A DNA stretch of 64,000 nt, taken from NCBI GenBank assembly GCA_036852015.1, contig JAANDG010000351.1, positions 1 through 64,000 of the forward strand. The letters run 5' to 3'. Under the pieces are notes generated by a model. That model searched no databases, was not told where the DNA came from, and saw nothing but the letters and a program-made list of their open reading frames with translations. Both the position numbers and the translations under genes were made by a program. Of this stretch, positions 24,701 through 34,365 are shown piece by piece (position 1 is the stretch's first letter; each line of letters starts with the position of its first letter). Source of the DNA: Pelodera strongyloides. Its lineage: Eukaryota; Nematoda; Chromadorea; Rhabditida; Rhabditidae.

Positions 24701-27700
24701 GAGAGGGAGAGAGAGAGAGAGAGCGCAACGAAACTGAAGAGTTGCGCGCGGCAACAGTTTGGGTGTTTCCCACAAAAGAATTTGATGCGCGCGGAAAAAG
24801 TTTTTTTCACCCACGCTGGTTGCCGTTTTGGTGCGGGAAACCCCCCGCCCCAACTGTTGCGGGAAACACCCCCAAAACGTCTCCGAAAAGGTGCGGAAAT
24901 GGTGCGAGAATCGTTGCACGTGCAAAAAGAAAGCAGAGCGTTCGATTCAAACTTTCTCTAAACAGCGCCTTAGACCACTCGGCCACACAGCACATCTGAG
25001 ACAAGTGACACAGTCGAATAAAGAGATGCAATGTAGAAACTTATTTATTATTACAAATGAATATTTTGATTATCTTATTTACCACAGGTCGTCTGGTTCA
25101 CCGCCCTCTTCCCATACGTGGTCCTTGGTATATTATTCATCCGTGGAATCACATTGCCTGGAGCTGAGATGGGAATAGAATATTATTTAAAACCGAATTT
25201 CTCCAGATTATTGGTTAGTTTATCATATTGTTTTCTAATTTACGAATGAAACTGATTTTGTATCCGAATTGTAACTATGCGAAACTCCTTTTTTGAAGTA
25301 GGCACTAACACTGTGAAGCGCTCAGTAACTTTCTTCTAGCTCCTCATCTTGCTCACACCGTAAGAGACGTGAATCGTCTGCGTCTACGTCTACGTGCACA
25401 CGTCTACGTCCATGACGTAGACGTGGACGTGGACCATCTTACGGTGTTGTCAGATTGTGATACTTGGCACTAGCACTGTATTATTGAAAATACGTTCGTG
25501 TTCTAGCGTCTAGCAGTTTACTATTCTTACAGGATCCAAATGTATGGCAGGATGCAGCCACCCAAGTATTCTTCTCTCTGGGACCGGGATTCGGTGTCCT
25601 CATGGCATATTCTTCATATAACCAGTTCAACAATAATGTGTACATGTAAGGAATTGACTTATAAAGATGGTACACTGTGATGTTAGCTGTATGAGCAAAT
25701 TTTTTCGTAACGTACATTCGGAAAGCCTACTTAGATGTACTCGGTCGACCACTCACCTAAAAACATAAAGCGAAATACAGTCGGTTTTTGAAACGCATTG
25801 TGGACACTAGCCTTCTTATGCAGCATAATGAACATAAATTAGAATAAAAAAATCGGGGTAAATTCGAGCAAATTAGCATATATACGTTAGAATTCAGTTG
25901 CCCGCGATGCGTTTCAAAAACCGGCCGGTATTTCGCTTTAATTCTCGAGCAGTGAAAAGTATTAATTTCAGGGACGCCCTAATTACCAGTGCTATAAACT
26001 GTTGTACCAGTTTCCTATCGGGATTTGTCATATTTGCGGTAGGTTGACATTTTTTTCGAGGAGATGGTTTCATTCCTATTATTGGAAATCCATTGGTCTT
26101 TTTAACTTTAACATCGAAACGTATTGTCAACTCTCAAAATCGTTTTGAAGTGCAACTGAAGCGGAAGCTGATTTAGATATTAGATTGCAGAAACTGAAAC
26201 TGAATCTAGACTAAAACATAATTTGAAACTCTAACCGAAACTCAAACCGCAACAGAAACTGAAATCAAAATTGTTGAAGGAAAATTGAAAATGAAAATGA
26301 AATTGTTTGAAAATGGAACTAGAGGAAGAAAATCGATCTGATGCTGAGACTGAAAACGAAACTGAAATTGAAACAGAAACTGAAATTAATTTGTGAATCG
26401 CACGTACAGGTTCTTGGCTACATGTCCTGCAAGTCTGGGAAGCCCATCGAGGACGTGGCCCAGGAGGGTCCAGGCCTGGTCTTCGTGGTCTATCCTGAGG
26501 CCCTGGCCACTATGCCCTGGGCACCCGGATGGAGCGTCCTATTCTTTCTCATGCTAATGACGCTCGGATTGGACAGTTCGGTGGGCAATTGTTTGCAATT
26601 GGCTGCATTTTAGCCATATTGCAGATAGCTGGCACGAGGCTAGGCTTATGAGAATAGAACCTCGTGCTACTACCAGTACTATTAGATACTCCGTTTACCG
26701 TAGCTAGGGTCAGAATCGTAACTAATAAAGTCTTCATTTAGTTTGGTGGATCCGAGGCAATTATCACCGCACTGAGTGATGAATTCCCGCTAATTAAAAG
26801 AAATCGCGAGGTCTTCATCGCACTTTTATTCATCTTCTACATGGGAGTGGGAATGTCAATATGCACACAGGTCAGAAGCTTAAAACAGTATTGTACCTAG
26901 TTTGGAAGATTTGCAGGCGATACACATACGATGTGTATCCTACGCAAAATGTGGAGCCTTTCCGGCATCTTCCGACACCAAATTTACTTAGGATGCATTG
27001 AATGTGCGTACAGTATGTAAATTTCCCAAGCTAGGTACAATACTGGTTTAAAGCGAAATGTTAGCCTCTTTGGAAAATTTGCATATGATAAGCAAATCAT
27101 ATGTATCCTATGCTAATTTTGTACGATTGCCGTGGACGATCGTACAAAATTAGCATAGGATACATAGGATTTGCTTATCATATGCAAATTTTCCAGAGCG
27201 GATAGCATTTCGCTTTAAAGGGTCAGGCGTAAAGAAAAATAAATATCACGCACATTATGCTTACAATTAGCGAATACCAGTGCATGACCATTTATTTCCT
27301 GTTAGTTAAAGGGACAGGCCCATCAAAGTAAACCTATATTTACGATACGTCCATAGTGACTATCAAACATTTTTATTACAATATATACAAACTAAATTTC
27401 ACATTTATTTGCCATTTAAAACTTTTTTCCGATGCGCTCTGCTCAAATGTATACCGTAGAACCGCAAATATCCTCGTCGTCAATGCAAATTTATCGTGAA
27501 ATTATAATGCGATTAAAATTTGCATATATAGCTTTGAAACCTGCAGTTTTATGGTATACATTTGAGCAGGGCGCATTGGAAAAAAAGTTGTCTAGGGCGT
27601 ATAATGGTGAAATTTAGTTTGTATATATTGTAATAAAAATGCTTGATAGTCATTATGAACGTATCGTAAATGTAGGTTTATTTTGATGGGCCTGTCCCTT

Positions 27701-29653
27701 TAAAGCTGTATAACACGTGGTTTGCGAAACTGATACTTTTCCGTGCCCTTCGGTGAATTTTACACAGATTCTCCTCCATGTCATTTTAACGACATTGTTA
27801 TTCGTATTCCAGGGTGGTATTCTTGTGATGGAATGGCTAATCGTCTATGGTACCACTTGGGGACTTCTAATTGCTGTGTTCTGTGAAGTTTGCGTGATTT
27901 CATATATTTATGGAGTACGGCAGTTTGTCAGCGATTTGAAGGTAAAATTTTTCTTTCTTTAAACTTTTTTATATCTTCTTGTGAAGTTTCGGTTTCCAAA
28001 TAATACTTTTTTTGATGACGGTTCAGGACTTTGTGAAGAAGTAAGTGATTTTTTCTACTTGTTCAATAAATATATATATATATGCATATTTTTGTTGCAG
28101 GAAATGCTGGGCTTCGAACCGGGACTCTACTGGAGAACGTGCTGGGTTCTTTTGGCGCCTCTGGTTTTACTGGTAAGCAAATCTTAAAGCGAAGTACTGG
28201 CCGGTTTTTGAAACACAGAGTACACCATCATCCTAATGCAGCTTATGCAAATGAGCATAAATTGGAACAAAAAGTCGAGCTAAATTCGAGTAACTGAGTA
28301 ACTTAGCATAGATACGTAAGAATTCAATGATCCGCAATGCGCTTCAAAAACCGCCCGGTATTTCGCTTTACATTTTAATAAAAAAAAATGCCTTTCACAT
28401 ATGCCTGGCGCACTCTGTGCGTAAGTAATACATGAAAATGTATGCTTATCAAATTAAGCTGGGCCCTTATTGGACTTTGTTAGTAGAGTATTTCATAACG
28501 TCGTATTATTTACAGATGATGATTCTTTCTTCATTTATTCACTACCAACCGTTAACCTACCAGGATTACCATTATTCAGACACTGCTAATTTTTTCGGAA
28601 TATTATTCGCTTTATCTGCTGGTAGGTTTAACACGATTTTGAACCAGATTGGTTTCAACTACAAACGCCACGTTTATGTTACATTTAAAGCGAGATACCG
28701 GCCGGTTTTTGAAACACATCGAGTACACTAACATTCTTATGCGGAGTATGCAAATGAATATAAATTAGAATAAAAAATCGAGCTAAATTCGAGCAACTTT
28801 GGCAGAAATTCTTAAAGCGAAATGCCAGCCCCTTTGGAAAATTTGCATATGATAAGCAAATCCTATGTATCCTATGCTAATTTTGTACGATTGCCGTGGA
28901 CGATCGTACAAAATTAGCATAGGATACATAGGATTTGCTTATCATATGCAAATTTTCCAAAGGAGCTAGCATTTCGCTTTAAGAATTCGATGTCCATGAT
29001 GCGTTTCAAAAGCCTGTAGGTATTTCGCTTTACATCACCAACATCTTTTACATGTGAACATATGCACCCAAGAACCCATTGACATGGTGCAAAGATTTTA
29101 ATTCTAAATGCACTGCAACATGCTACCAAATGTATGTGGACCAATGCTCCAAAATGTGTAAATTAATTTACAACTTCCAGCATCTGCAATCCCAATTGTT
29201 GGATTATACAAGTTCTTCACAGCGAAGGGAAGTACTACTTGCGCTGTGAGTTTGCATACGTCCATATGCTTTTTTTTGTAAAAGGTGAATAATTACGCAA
29301 CCACACTGCCGCTAATTGTCTAACTTACGTATGTTCTGCGAGTAACCGGCCTCATTGTACCGCTATCGTCTTCTAATGTTGGTTCCAGGTTTTGTACACC
29401 GTGTGTTAATAATATGAAAACATAATATGGAACTGAGGGTATGTTGTGTTTCTTCTCGCTAGCCCGATCCCTTGAAATGGCGCGATCTAAATTAAACAAG
29501 CTTAGTAAATTATAATTATATATAATTTTCCGATAATTGCTCGTTTTCCAGAAGTTCTCCCGTGTTATTCTCCCGTTCCGCCGTCGTTCTGAGCAAGGCG
29601 AATACACTCCAATTGGAAGGTCGACGGCTAGCACTGCGGATGTGATGCTCTAG
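21796..29653 (+). CDS. SLC6 monoamine transporter (SERT/DAT class)
   Basis: Sixteen exons: 21796-21885, 22211-22298, 22614-22748, 23074-23233, 23573-23662, 24465-24627, 25088-25213, 25533-25645, 25972-26038, 26410-26580, 26742-26870, 27813-27941, 28101-28172, 28516-28621, 29181-29245, 29552-29653. All phases agree, giving 601 aa with the expected twelve membrane spans. TM1 reads [14 protein letters not shown]; Asp43 is the amine-binding aspartate found in monoamine but not amino-acid transporters. Other landmarks are GGGVFLIPY, the extracellular cysteine pair with an NNS sequon, [11 protein letters not shown] (TM6 region) and TLGLDSS (TM8 sodium site). The KEMLGF..G..WR segment resembles SERT, while [13 protein letters not shown] resembles DAT, so I leave mod-5/dat-1 open. 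The protein takes up an amine from the synapse with Na+ and Cl-. The start is the first ATG after the CTTATTTTAG acceptor; extra 5' exons are possible. Confidence 0.93.
22375..22446. repeat. Three-unit tandem repeat in transporter intron
   Basis: Units of about 24 bp containing AACCGGCC(T/A)GTGACCATTTGGC, repeated three times with a degenerate fourth. Confidence 0.75.
23707..23913. repeat. Inverted-repeat element with GC-rich core (copy 2)
   Basis: TCTACACTAGAGATC at the left and GAGAGTGTAGA at the right, with the same CGCGTCCGCGGGAAA and TCTGCGTCTCC core as copy 1 at 17888 but in the opposite orientation. It sits between exons 5 and 6 of the transporter. Confidence 0.7.
24278..24356 (-). 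other. tRNA-like sequence (SINE head or tRNA pseudogene)
   Basis: On the minus strand the sequence from 24355 down reads GGGCCTGGTGGTCCAGTGGCAGCGCG, a good A box, and later GAGTTCGATTCCGG, a good B box. GCGTT and AACGC form a 5-bp anticodon-type stem. The residue before the would-be anticodon is G rather than U, and the T stem is poorly paired, so a working tRNA is unlikely. It lies in a transporter intron. Confidence 0.5.
24688..24722. repeat. GA microsatellite
   Basis: (GA)n in the intron after transporter exon 6. Open frames on both strands of 24546-25178 surround it and are not genes. Confidence 0.85.
25354..25448. repeat. Small hairpin element, ACACCGTAAGA ends
   Basis: ACACCGTAAGA and TCTTACGGTGT bound about 95 bp. 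The inside is built from GTCTACGT/ACGTAGAC units, so most of it can fold on itself. Confidence 0.7.
25766..25940. repeat. Family-A MITE, TA target duplication visible
   Basis: The flanks are ACA|TA|AAGCGAAATACAG and GGTATTTCGCTT|TA|ATTC, so TA rather than TTAA is the duplicated target. The interior has AGCATAATGAACATAAATTAG and GGTAAATTCGAGCAAATTAG. It is in the intron after transporter exon 8. Confidence 0.85.
26195..26398. repeat. Degenerate GAAACT-rich tandem in intron
   Basis: Repeated GAAACTGAAA/GAAACTCTAACC units on one strand through most of the intron before transporter exon 10. A 90-codon open frame starting at 26341 is this tract running into the true exon. Confidence 0.6.
27047..27218. 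repeat. Family-B palindrome, copy 1
   Basis: A near-perfect palindrome. TTTAAAGCGAAATG.TAGCC...GGAAAATTTGCATATGATAAGCAAATC runs to TTTGTACGAT, then a short centre, then its complement back to GCATTTCGCTTTAA. It shares only the outermost AAGCGAAAT with family A. Confidence 0.9.
27307..27702. repeat. Fold-back element, AAAGGGACAGGCCCATC ends
   Basis: TTAAAGGGACAGGCCCATCAAAGTAAACC at the left and GGTTTATTTTGATGGGCCTGTCCCTTTAA at the right. The arms extend about 170 bp with moderate divergence and include TGCTCAAATGTATACCGTAGAA and its complement. Same family as 6558-7010. Confidence 0.85.
28184..28370. repeat. Family-A MITE
   Basis: CTTAAAGCGAAGTACTGGCCGGTTTTTGAAACAC to GCGCTTCAAAAACCGCCCGGTATTTCGCTTTA. 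It begins about 10 bp after the donor of transporter exon 13 (28172). Confidence 0.85.
28684..29032. repeat. Family-A MITE interrupted by a family-B palindrome
   Basis: The outer ends are TTTAAAGCGAGATACCGGCCGG (28684) and CCTGTAGGTATTTCGCTTTA (29032). Between GCAGAAATTC and GAATTCGATGTCC lies the complete family-B palindrome 28812-28982. Removing it with one TA restores the usual family-A interior (AAATnCnTAAGAATTC). Confidence 0.88.
28812..28982. repeat. Family-B palindrome, copy 2 (nested)
   Basis: TTAAAGCGAAATGCCAGCCCCTTTGG to CCAAAGGAGCTAGCATTTCGCTTTAA, almost identical in sequence to copies at 27047 and 29985. Confidence 0.92.
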
Positions 29654-29984
29654 GATTTCTTTTCGGTACCGTATCACCGCCACGCCCTCTGTAGTGTTAA
29701 CCACTAAGCCTTTATTTGTGTACTGTAGCTTTCCAAATTAATCCGACCTTCTTACCGCTATACCATTTCCCACCAATGTATGTTTCTTCGAATAGCCAGC
29801 ACTGCTTTAGGATTTAGCAATACTCTCGACACCGCACCGCCGCTAAGAACTGCGGTTCAGTCACCCTATTAATACCTACAGTAGCTTATCTACCGATGGG
29901 CAGTCACTAACCTAACACAGTACTTTTCTACCACTTAGGGTACAAATGAGTATTTATCGCAATATTATAGTAGACGTGTAGACG

Positions 29985-30155
29985 TTAAAGCGAAATGCCA
30001 GCCTCTTTGGAGAATTTGCATATGATAAGCAAATCCTATGTATCCTATGCTAATTTTGTACGATTGCCGTGGACGATCGTACAAAATTAGCATAGGATAC
30101 ATAGGATTTGCTTATCATATGCAAATTTTCCAAAGGGGCTAGCATTTCGCTTTAA
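29985..30155. repeat. Family-B palindrome, copy 3
   Basis: TTAAAGCGAAATGCCAGCCTCTTTGG to CCAAAGGGGCTAGCATTTCGCTTTAA, about 330 bp downstream of the transporter stop codon. Confidence 0.92.
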
Positions 30156-31191
30156 CATTTTACCGATCGCAACAATTTACTATATGAAAATTCCTAAAGA
30201 TAAGTCCTAATTGGTTGATCTCTATCTTTATAGTTATAGCATTCCTTTGCAACCGTTTTGCTGAAAAACAGACGGGTTCCGACTAAATCGATCTCCTATT
30301 ATAATTTAATTATTTTTCTAAGTTATTAGAAAACAGTTCCCGGTTTAAGCTTTTTACAACTCTTTACTTTCTTTCCTTTATTTTTCTAAATGTCTTTTTT
30401 TTTGTCTGGAGGTGTTTTATGTTGCGTTTAGTTTTTTTTTGCCAATTCTTTATTATTAAGCTATTATAACAGTAGTGGAATGATTAAATCGTAATGTTCG
30501 TAATTCTTTAATTAGTTATTCTTTTTATGATTACAAAATTAGAATTTTAGTAAATCGACTATAACCATAACGAACGTTAGAAGTGTCACGAATATCCCGC
30601 CACTTAGAAACTGTGTGAGATGTAGCTATGAGATATAATCTACAGATATTAAGCACAATAATTTTATATTATATATATATTGCTGGAATTTTATTATATA
30701 TTTATTGAAAAAATAAAAGGTTGGTTACAGTAACAAGTGTTTGGTGTTGTGAAACTGTTCAATATAGTATAGCGTATATTTATTTATATAGAATATCTTG
30801 CAATGGAGGCTTCGTGCATACTAAGACGGTGAGTGCCCATTTTGAGCGGCGCAACCAGCTTTAAATATATTATGGAAGGTCAATGGTATAGTGTATGATC
30901 CGTGGTAGATCAAGATACTTCTGTGGACAAATTTTCATTAAATATGTCAATTGCTCCTTCATTTGCACAAGTGGGTGCCAAAACGGGGCGGCACCCGAGC
31001 CGGTGGTCCGCGAGTTCGCCGCGCGCTAGAGAACCCGAGTTGAGACTTTCCAACTGACCATGCGCTAGATGTTTACCTTTCCAGTGTATCAAGTGGCATC
31101 CACCTCATATTATGTCCACCGTGAGACTTATTTATTTACATACTCGTGTTACGACAACAAACATACACATCATCAGATTTCAGAGTTCCCT
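30156..31191. other. Spacer downstream of the transporter
   Basis: AT-rich sequence with AATAAA at about 30711, a candidate polyadenylation signal although far from the stop at 29653, and a GC-rich block near 30970-31040. No coding evidence. Confidence 0.5.
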
Positions 31192-31338
31192 TTGTGTGAG
31201 AAAGTGAGGGATGGAGAGAAAGGTAGAGCAGAGAGAGAGGAGAGAGAGAGAGAGAGAGAGAGAGAAGGAGAGGGATGGAGAGAGAGAGGATGAGCCAGAA
31301 GAGTAGTTGTTCAGTACAACTTTCGTTTTAAATTAATT
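31192..31338. repeat. Segment A: GA-rich target sequence, left copy
   Basis: TTGTGTGAGAAAGTGAGGGATGGAGAGAAAGG, a (GA)n core, then GATGAGCCAGAAGAGTAGTTGTTCAGTACAACTTT. It matches 37531-37675 over its full length apart from microsatellite length and a few substitutions. Confidence 0.88.
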
Positions 31339-31775
31339 TCGTAGTACTTCTTACTTATTGATGTATTCCTACCTAGTTATTTTGAGGTTTGAGGACATAT
31401 ACAAGGTTAGTTTTATACTTTCTTCTGCATTTTGTTTATTTATTATCTACTTGTCCCTTTTTGTAAGGATATTCAGGTACTATTACACCCGCGGTCAAGG
31501 TTAGTTTTATCGTTTTTATTATTATTTGTACATTTTACTCTATAACCTTATATGTTTCTTTACATACTCTATAACTTTGTCTCTCTATCCCTTTCTCAAT
31601 ATCTACTTTACCTTACTTTCTCACTGCCTAAGCCTACCGTCATTGCACTGATGAGACCCAACGGTGGCAAAATCCTCGTATGCGAAGGGTCGAAACGGGG
31701 TTACCGTATTACATATGGTATTTCATGTTAGTTTGTTGAATTTATTCACTTATATCTTCCCAATTTGCTTCCTCT
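31338..31775 (+). repeat. Pseudo-LTR, upstream copy
   Basis: Starts CGTAGTACTTCTTACTTATTGATG and ends near CCCAATTTGCTTCCTCTTTTA. It is direct-repeated at 36103-36530. The downstream copy differs mostly by single-base losses, often in short runs of one base. Confidence 0.85.
31640..31712 (+). ncRNA. Hammerhead-ribozyme-like motif in pseudo-LTR
   Basis: Core CTGATGA (31648-31654), a 5-bp stem II GACCC/GGGTC closing a 27-nt loop, then GAAA followed by CGG, a five-base loop and CCG, then TA at the expected cleavage position. These are the conserved parts of a hammerhead. Stem I is weak: only a few bases flanking the core pair. Activity is therefore inferred rather than shown. Hammerheads are known in canonical Penelope pseudo-LTRs. 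Confidence 0.55.
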
Positions 31776-32220
31776 TTTATTTGTTATTGGATCTTGGCTC
31801 GCATCTGTTGGAGGCTTCGCTGCCCCACTAGCTTGCTATAAGATCTTCCTCCTTCCTTACCTAATTTTGTAATATTTTATGTTTTATCTATTTCTTTCCA
31901 CGCTGACAATTCTATTATATCCCCTCTCTATGTTGAATACTCTTTTATACTGACTAATATTCGCACTATATTTGCTTCCTTTCCTTTTAGGCTAGTTGGT
32001 CGCCAACATCACATCACACAGTACACAGTACTTCAGGTTCCCTTTCCATTATCGTTGTATATCCAACTATTTATTTCGACTCGTAATGTGAGCTTCTATG
32101 TATCTCAGCTTTATTTGTTTTTCCTACACCTTGCACCCCTCTCTAGACTTAGGTTTGCTCTGTCTCCTTACTTAGTCTCTTTTCTTGCTTCTTGTTATCT
32201 AGAATCTATCTAGATAGCCG

Positions 32221-32289
32221 TGCCCTCGTGGCATAATTTTACCCGCCCTCGTGGCATAATTTTCCCGTGCCCGTGGCATAATTATACCC
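32221..32289. repeat. 24-bp tandem repeat, three units
   Basis: GCCCTCGTGGCATAATTTTACCC, repeated with small changes, in the leader of the Penelope-like element. Confidence 0.8.
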
Positions 32290-32647
32290 AAGTAGTGTAC
32301 GGTGTTTTGTCCTTGTGACTAAACATTGTTGCTACATGGAATTCATGTCATTATTGACACGCTATTTTAGTCCTAATACTGTACTTACTTGACTGATTAC
32401 ATCTCTCATGATTCTATTCTACTTATTTTTGCTATATTTCCGTTTCTTTATTGTTGTTCATATGTTACAGAACTATGTTTCCTTCACTTTAAACATGCTT
32501 CTGCTTTTCTTTCTTTTATCCTTAATTAAGTTTAATACCTCAATTTTAAGTTAATTTGCCGCCATCGCTTTTCTTTCAATCATTTTACAACCTTCAAACA
32601 CGTCCCGTTTATTCACTACTTTCAAGGGCCCTTACTTTCTTTACGTT

Positions 32648-32672
32648 TTTTTTTTTTTTTTTTTTTTTTTTT
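32648..32672. repeat. Poly-T run
   Basis: About 23 consecutive T in the leader of the Penelope-like element, followed by TATATATA. Confidence 0.9.
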
Positions 32673-33334
32673 ATTATTTTTGTTTTTTATATATATAAAT
32701 TTCATGTTCACTTGTTATTTCAACATTTATAATATTATTAGGTAATTTTTGTTATTACCGTCACTTTTGCAGTAATTTCTACTGCTAGCCCTTTATAATT
32801 CCATCTTTCGGACTGCTTTGATCCCCGGATAGTCTCTATCTTAAAACCTACTTATTTTTACTTACTATCTGATATCGGCTTCCACACGGCACTATGGAGG
32901 TAGTGTTATACTCAAGTATTCCACGAACACTGTAAGAGGCATTCTCCGGTTCATGGTTGTAAACGGAAAGTGGGAGAATGTCGCTCGGTGTCCTTCGTGT
33001 CAACGTGGTAGAGTTCTCTAGCTTGAACCCGCCATGTAAGTTTCTCAGATTCTAAAAGCTCTTTCCATTACCCAACCTATCCTCTGAAGCCGAGGGCGGC
33101 GGACTGATGTGAATTCTTATGCCCTAACAATACCACAGCAAACTACCACACCCAACTTGTTTCAGCTCTAAAAAGATTGGCCCGAATCTAAAGCTTACGT
33201 CTATTGAAGGCACAAAGTCTTTTGGCAATCCCTGTAATCGTCCCGTTGCAAAATTGTCCTTGATCTCTTTCGACACTCATTCGTAGCAGCCAACAAGATC
33301 TTCTCTCATTCTTTCGCCTCTAGTATTAGTAATG

Positions 33335-33510
33335 CTCCAGCGAAGGGGTTATCTATAGTCTAACTTGTGATAACTGCAATATGCAGTATGTAGGTGAGAC
33401 AAAGCGCTCTTTGAAAAAAGGTTTAGTCAACATCGATATCATCACATAAAAATTCACAAGAAAACCCTTCTGTATCGTCATTTCTCAAAATGTCAAGAAA
33501 TTCCGATGTA
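33335..33510 (+). pseudogene. GIY-YIG endonuclease domain remnant of the Penelope-like element
   Basis: One frame reads VIYSLTCDNCNMQYVGETKR. After a +1 shift near 33420 it continues FSQHRYHHIKIHKKTLLYRH then FSKCQE. The CxxC pair and the HxxxH cluster are the zinc-type insertion seen in Penelope nucleases, and IY...YVG is the GIY-YIG signature. It lies about 0.9 kb before the next readable coding piece, upstream of the RT. Confidence 0.75.
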
Positions 33511-33882
33511 AACTATTTACTATACATATATAGACTGTTTAGATGAAAACAAGATAACTGTATTCGCAAGGCTAAAGAACTCTTTTGGATTAGGCTTCTT
33601 AACACTGCTTACCCATACGTCTTAAACGATCATATTAAAGGCTTGGACTCATTAGTGCTCTCTAAGAAAAATCTTGGTAATAATAACATTCCATATTTCT
33701 GTCTTAACATAATTCGGCCACCTAAAAACCGGGCCCCGTAATAAAATAAACGTAGATTGTCTATTAATACTACTCCTCCAAATTATCCCATCCTACTGAT
33801 TTCCAAACACTTGTTTCTCTCAAAAACCGGTTGGCTAAATCTACTAAAAAGATCCTGGTTCGTATTTCTCTAATGAACACTC

Positions 33883-34365
33883 TTGTATTTCAGACGTAAT
33901 GTAGAAGCAATATGTGGCAATTCTTGCGCTTCTAAAACTCGTAAAGATAGAAATACCAAGCCGTCTAAACCGGATTTTCGCATCAAAATTCCCTTTATTT
34001 GTACCGATTCTAAAGGCTTTAATCTCAAATACGCCATAAATAGATTCATCCGTAACACTTTCAGCTCTAATAATATCCCGCTTCCATTTTTACCCCGTAT
34101 TTGCTACCAAAATCAATATAACACTCCTTTAGGACCTCGCCTATTTAATCACAAGACTGTCGCTAACAACCCTACTGTTAACCACGTTCATTGTAATTGT
34201 AAGGATTACCTTTCTTTTTGTAACACTAAAGAAAAAATCGATATCGACGGTTCTCTTCATATAATCTCTGGAAATTGCAAAATATTTGAATCCCGCTTCC
34301 CTAGAGCCACAACTCTTCTTTCAAAAGGAACCAAGTTCAGAGAACCTTTTCCAGTAAAATACTAG
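33883..34365 (+). pseudogene. Linker segment with CxC motif, Penelope-like polyprotein
   Basis: A 160-codon open frame with a basic N-terminal part and VNHVHCNCKDYLSFCN, the CxC motif expected between nuclease and RT. Near 34340 the protein continues in another frame (FSSKILEEHLHV) into the RT, so the separation from the next entry is a frameshift and not a real stop. The open frame on the opposite strand (33870-34058) is a shadow. Confidence 0.7.

Noticed and set aside
24546..25178. Overlapping open frames on both strands around 24.6-25.2 kb
   Set aside because: True coding here is limited to transporter exons 24465-24627 and 25088-25213; the rest is GA microsatellite and GC-rich intron.
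28027..28041. Possible microexon (DFVKK) between transporter exons 12 and 13
   Set aside because: It has AG/GT borders, but joining exon 12 directly to exon 13 gives the length and sequence expected of the family; adding it would insert residues and break the phase.
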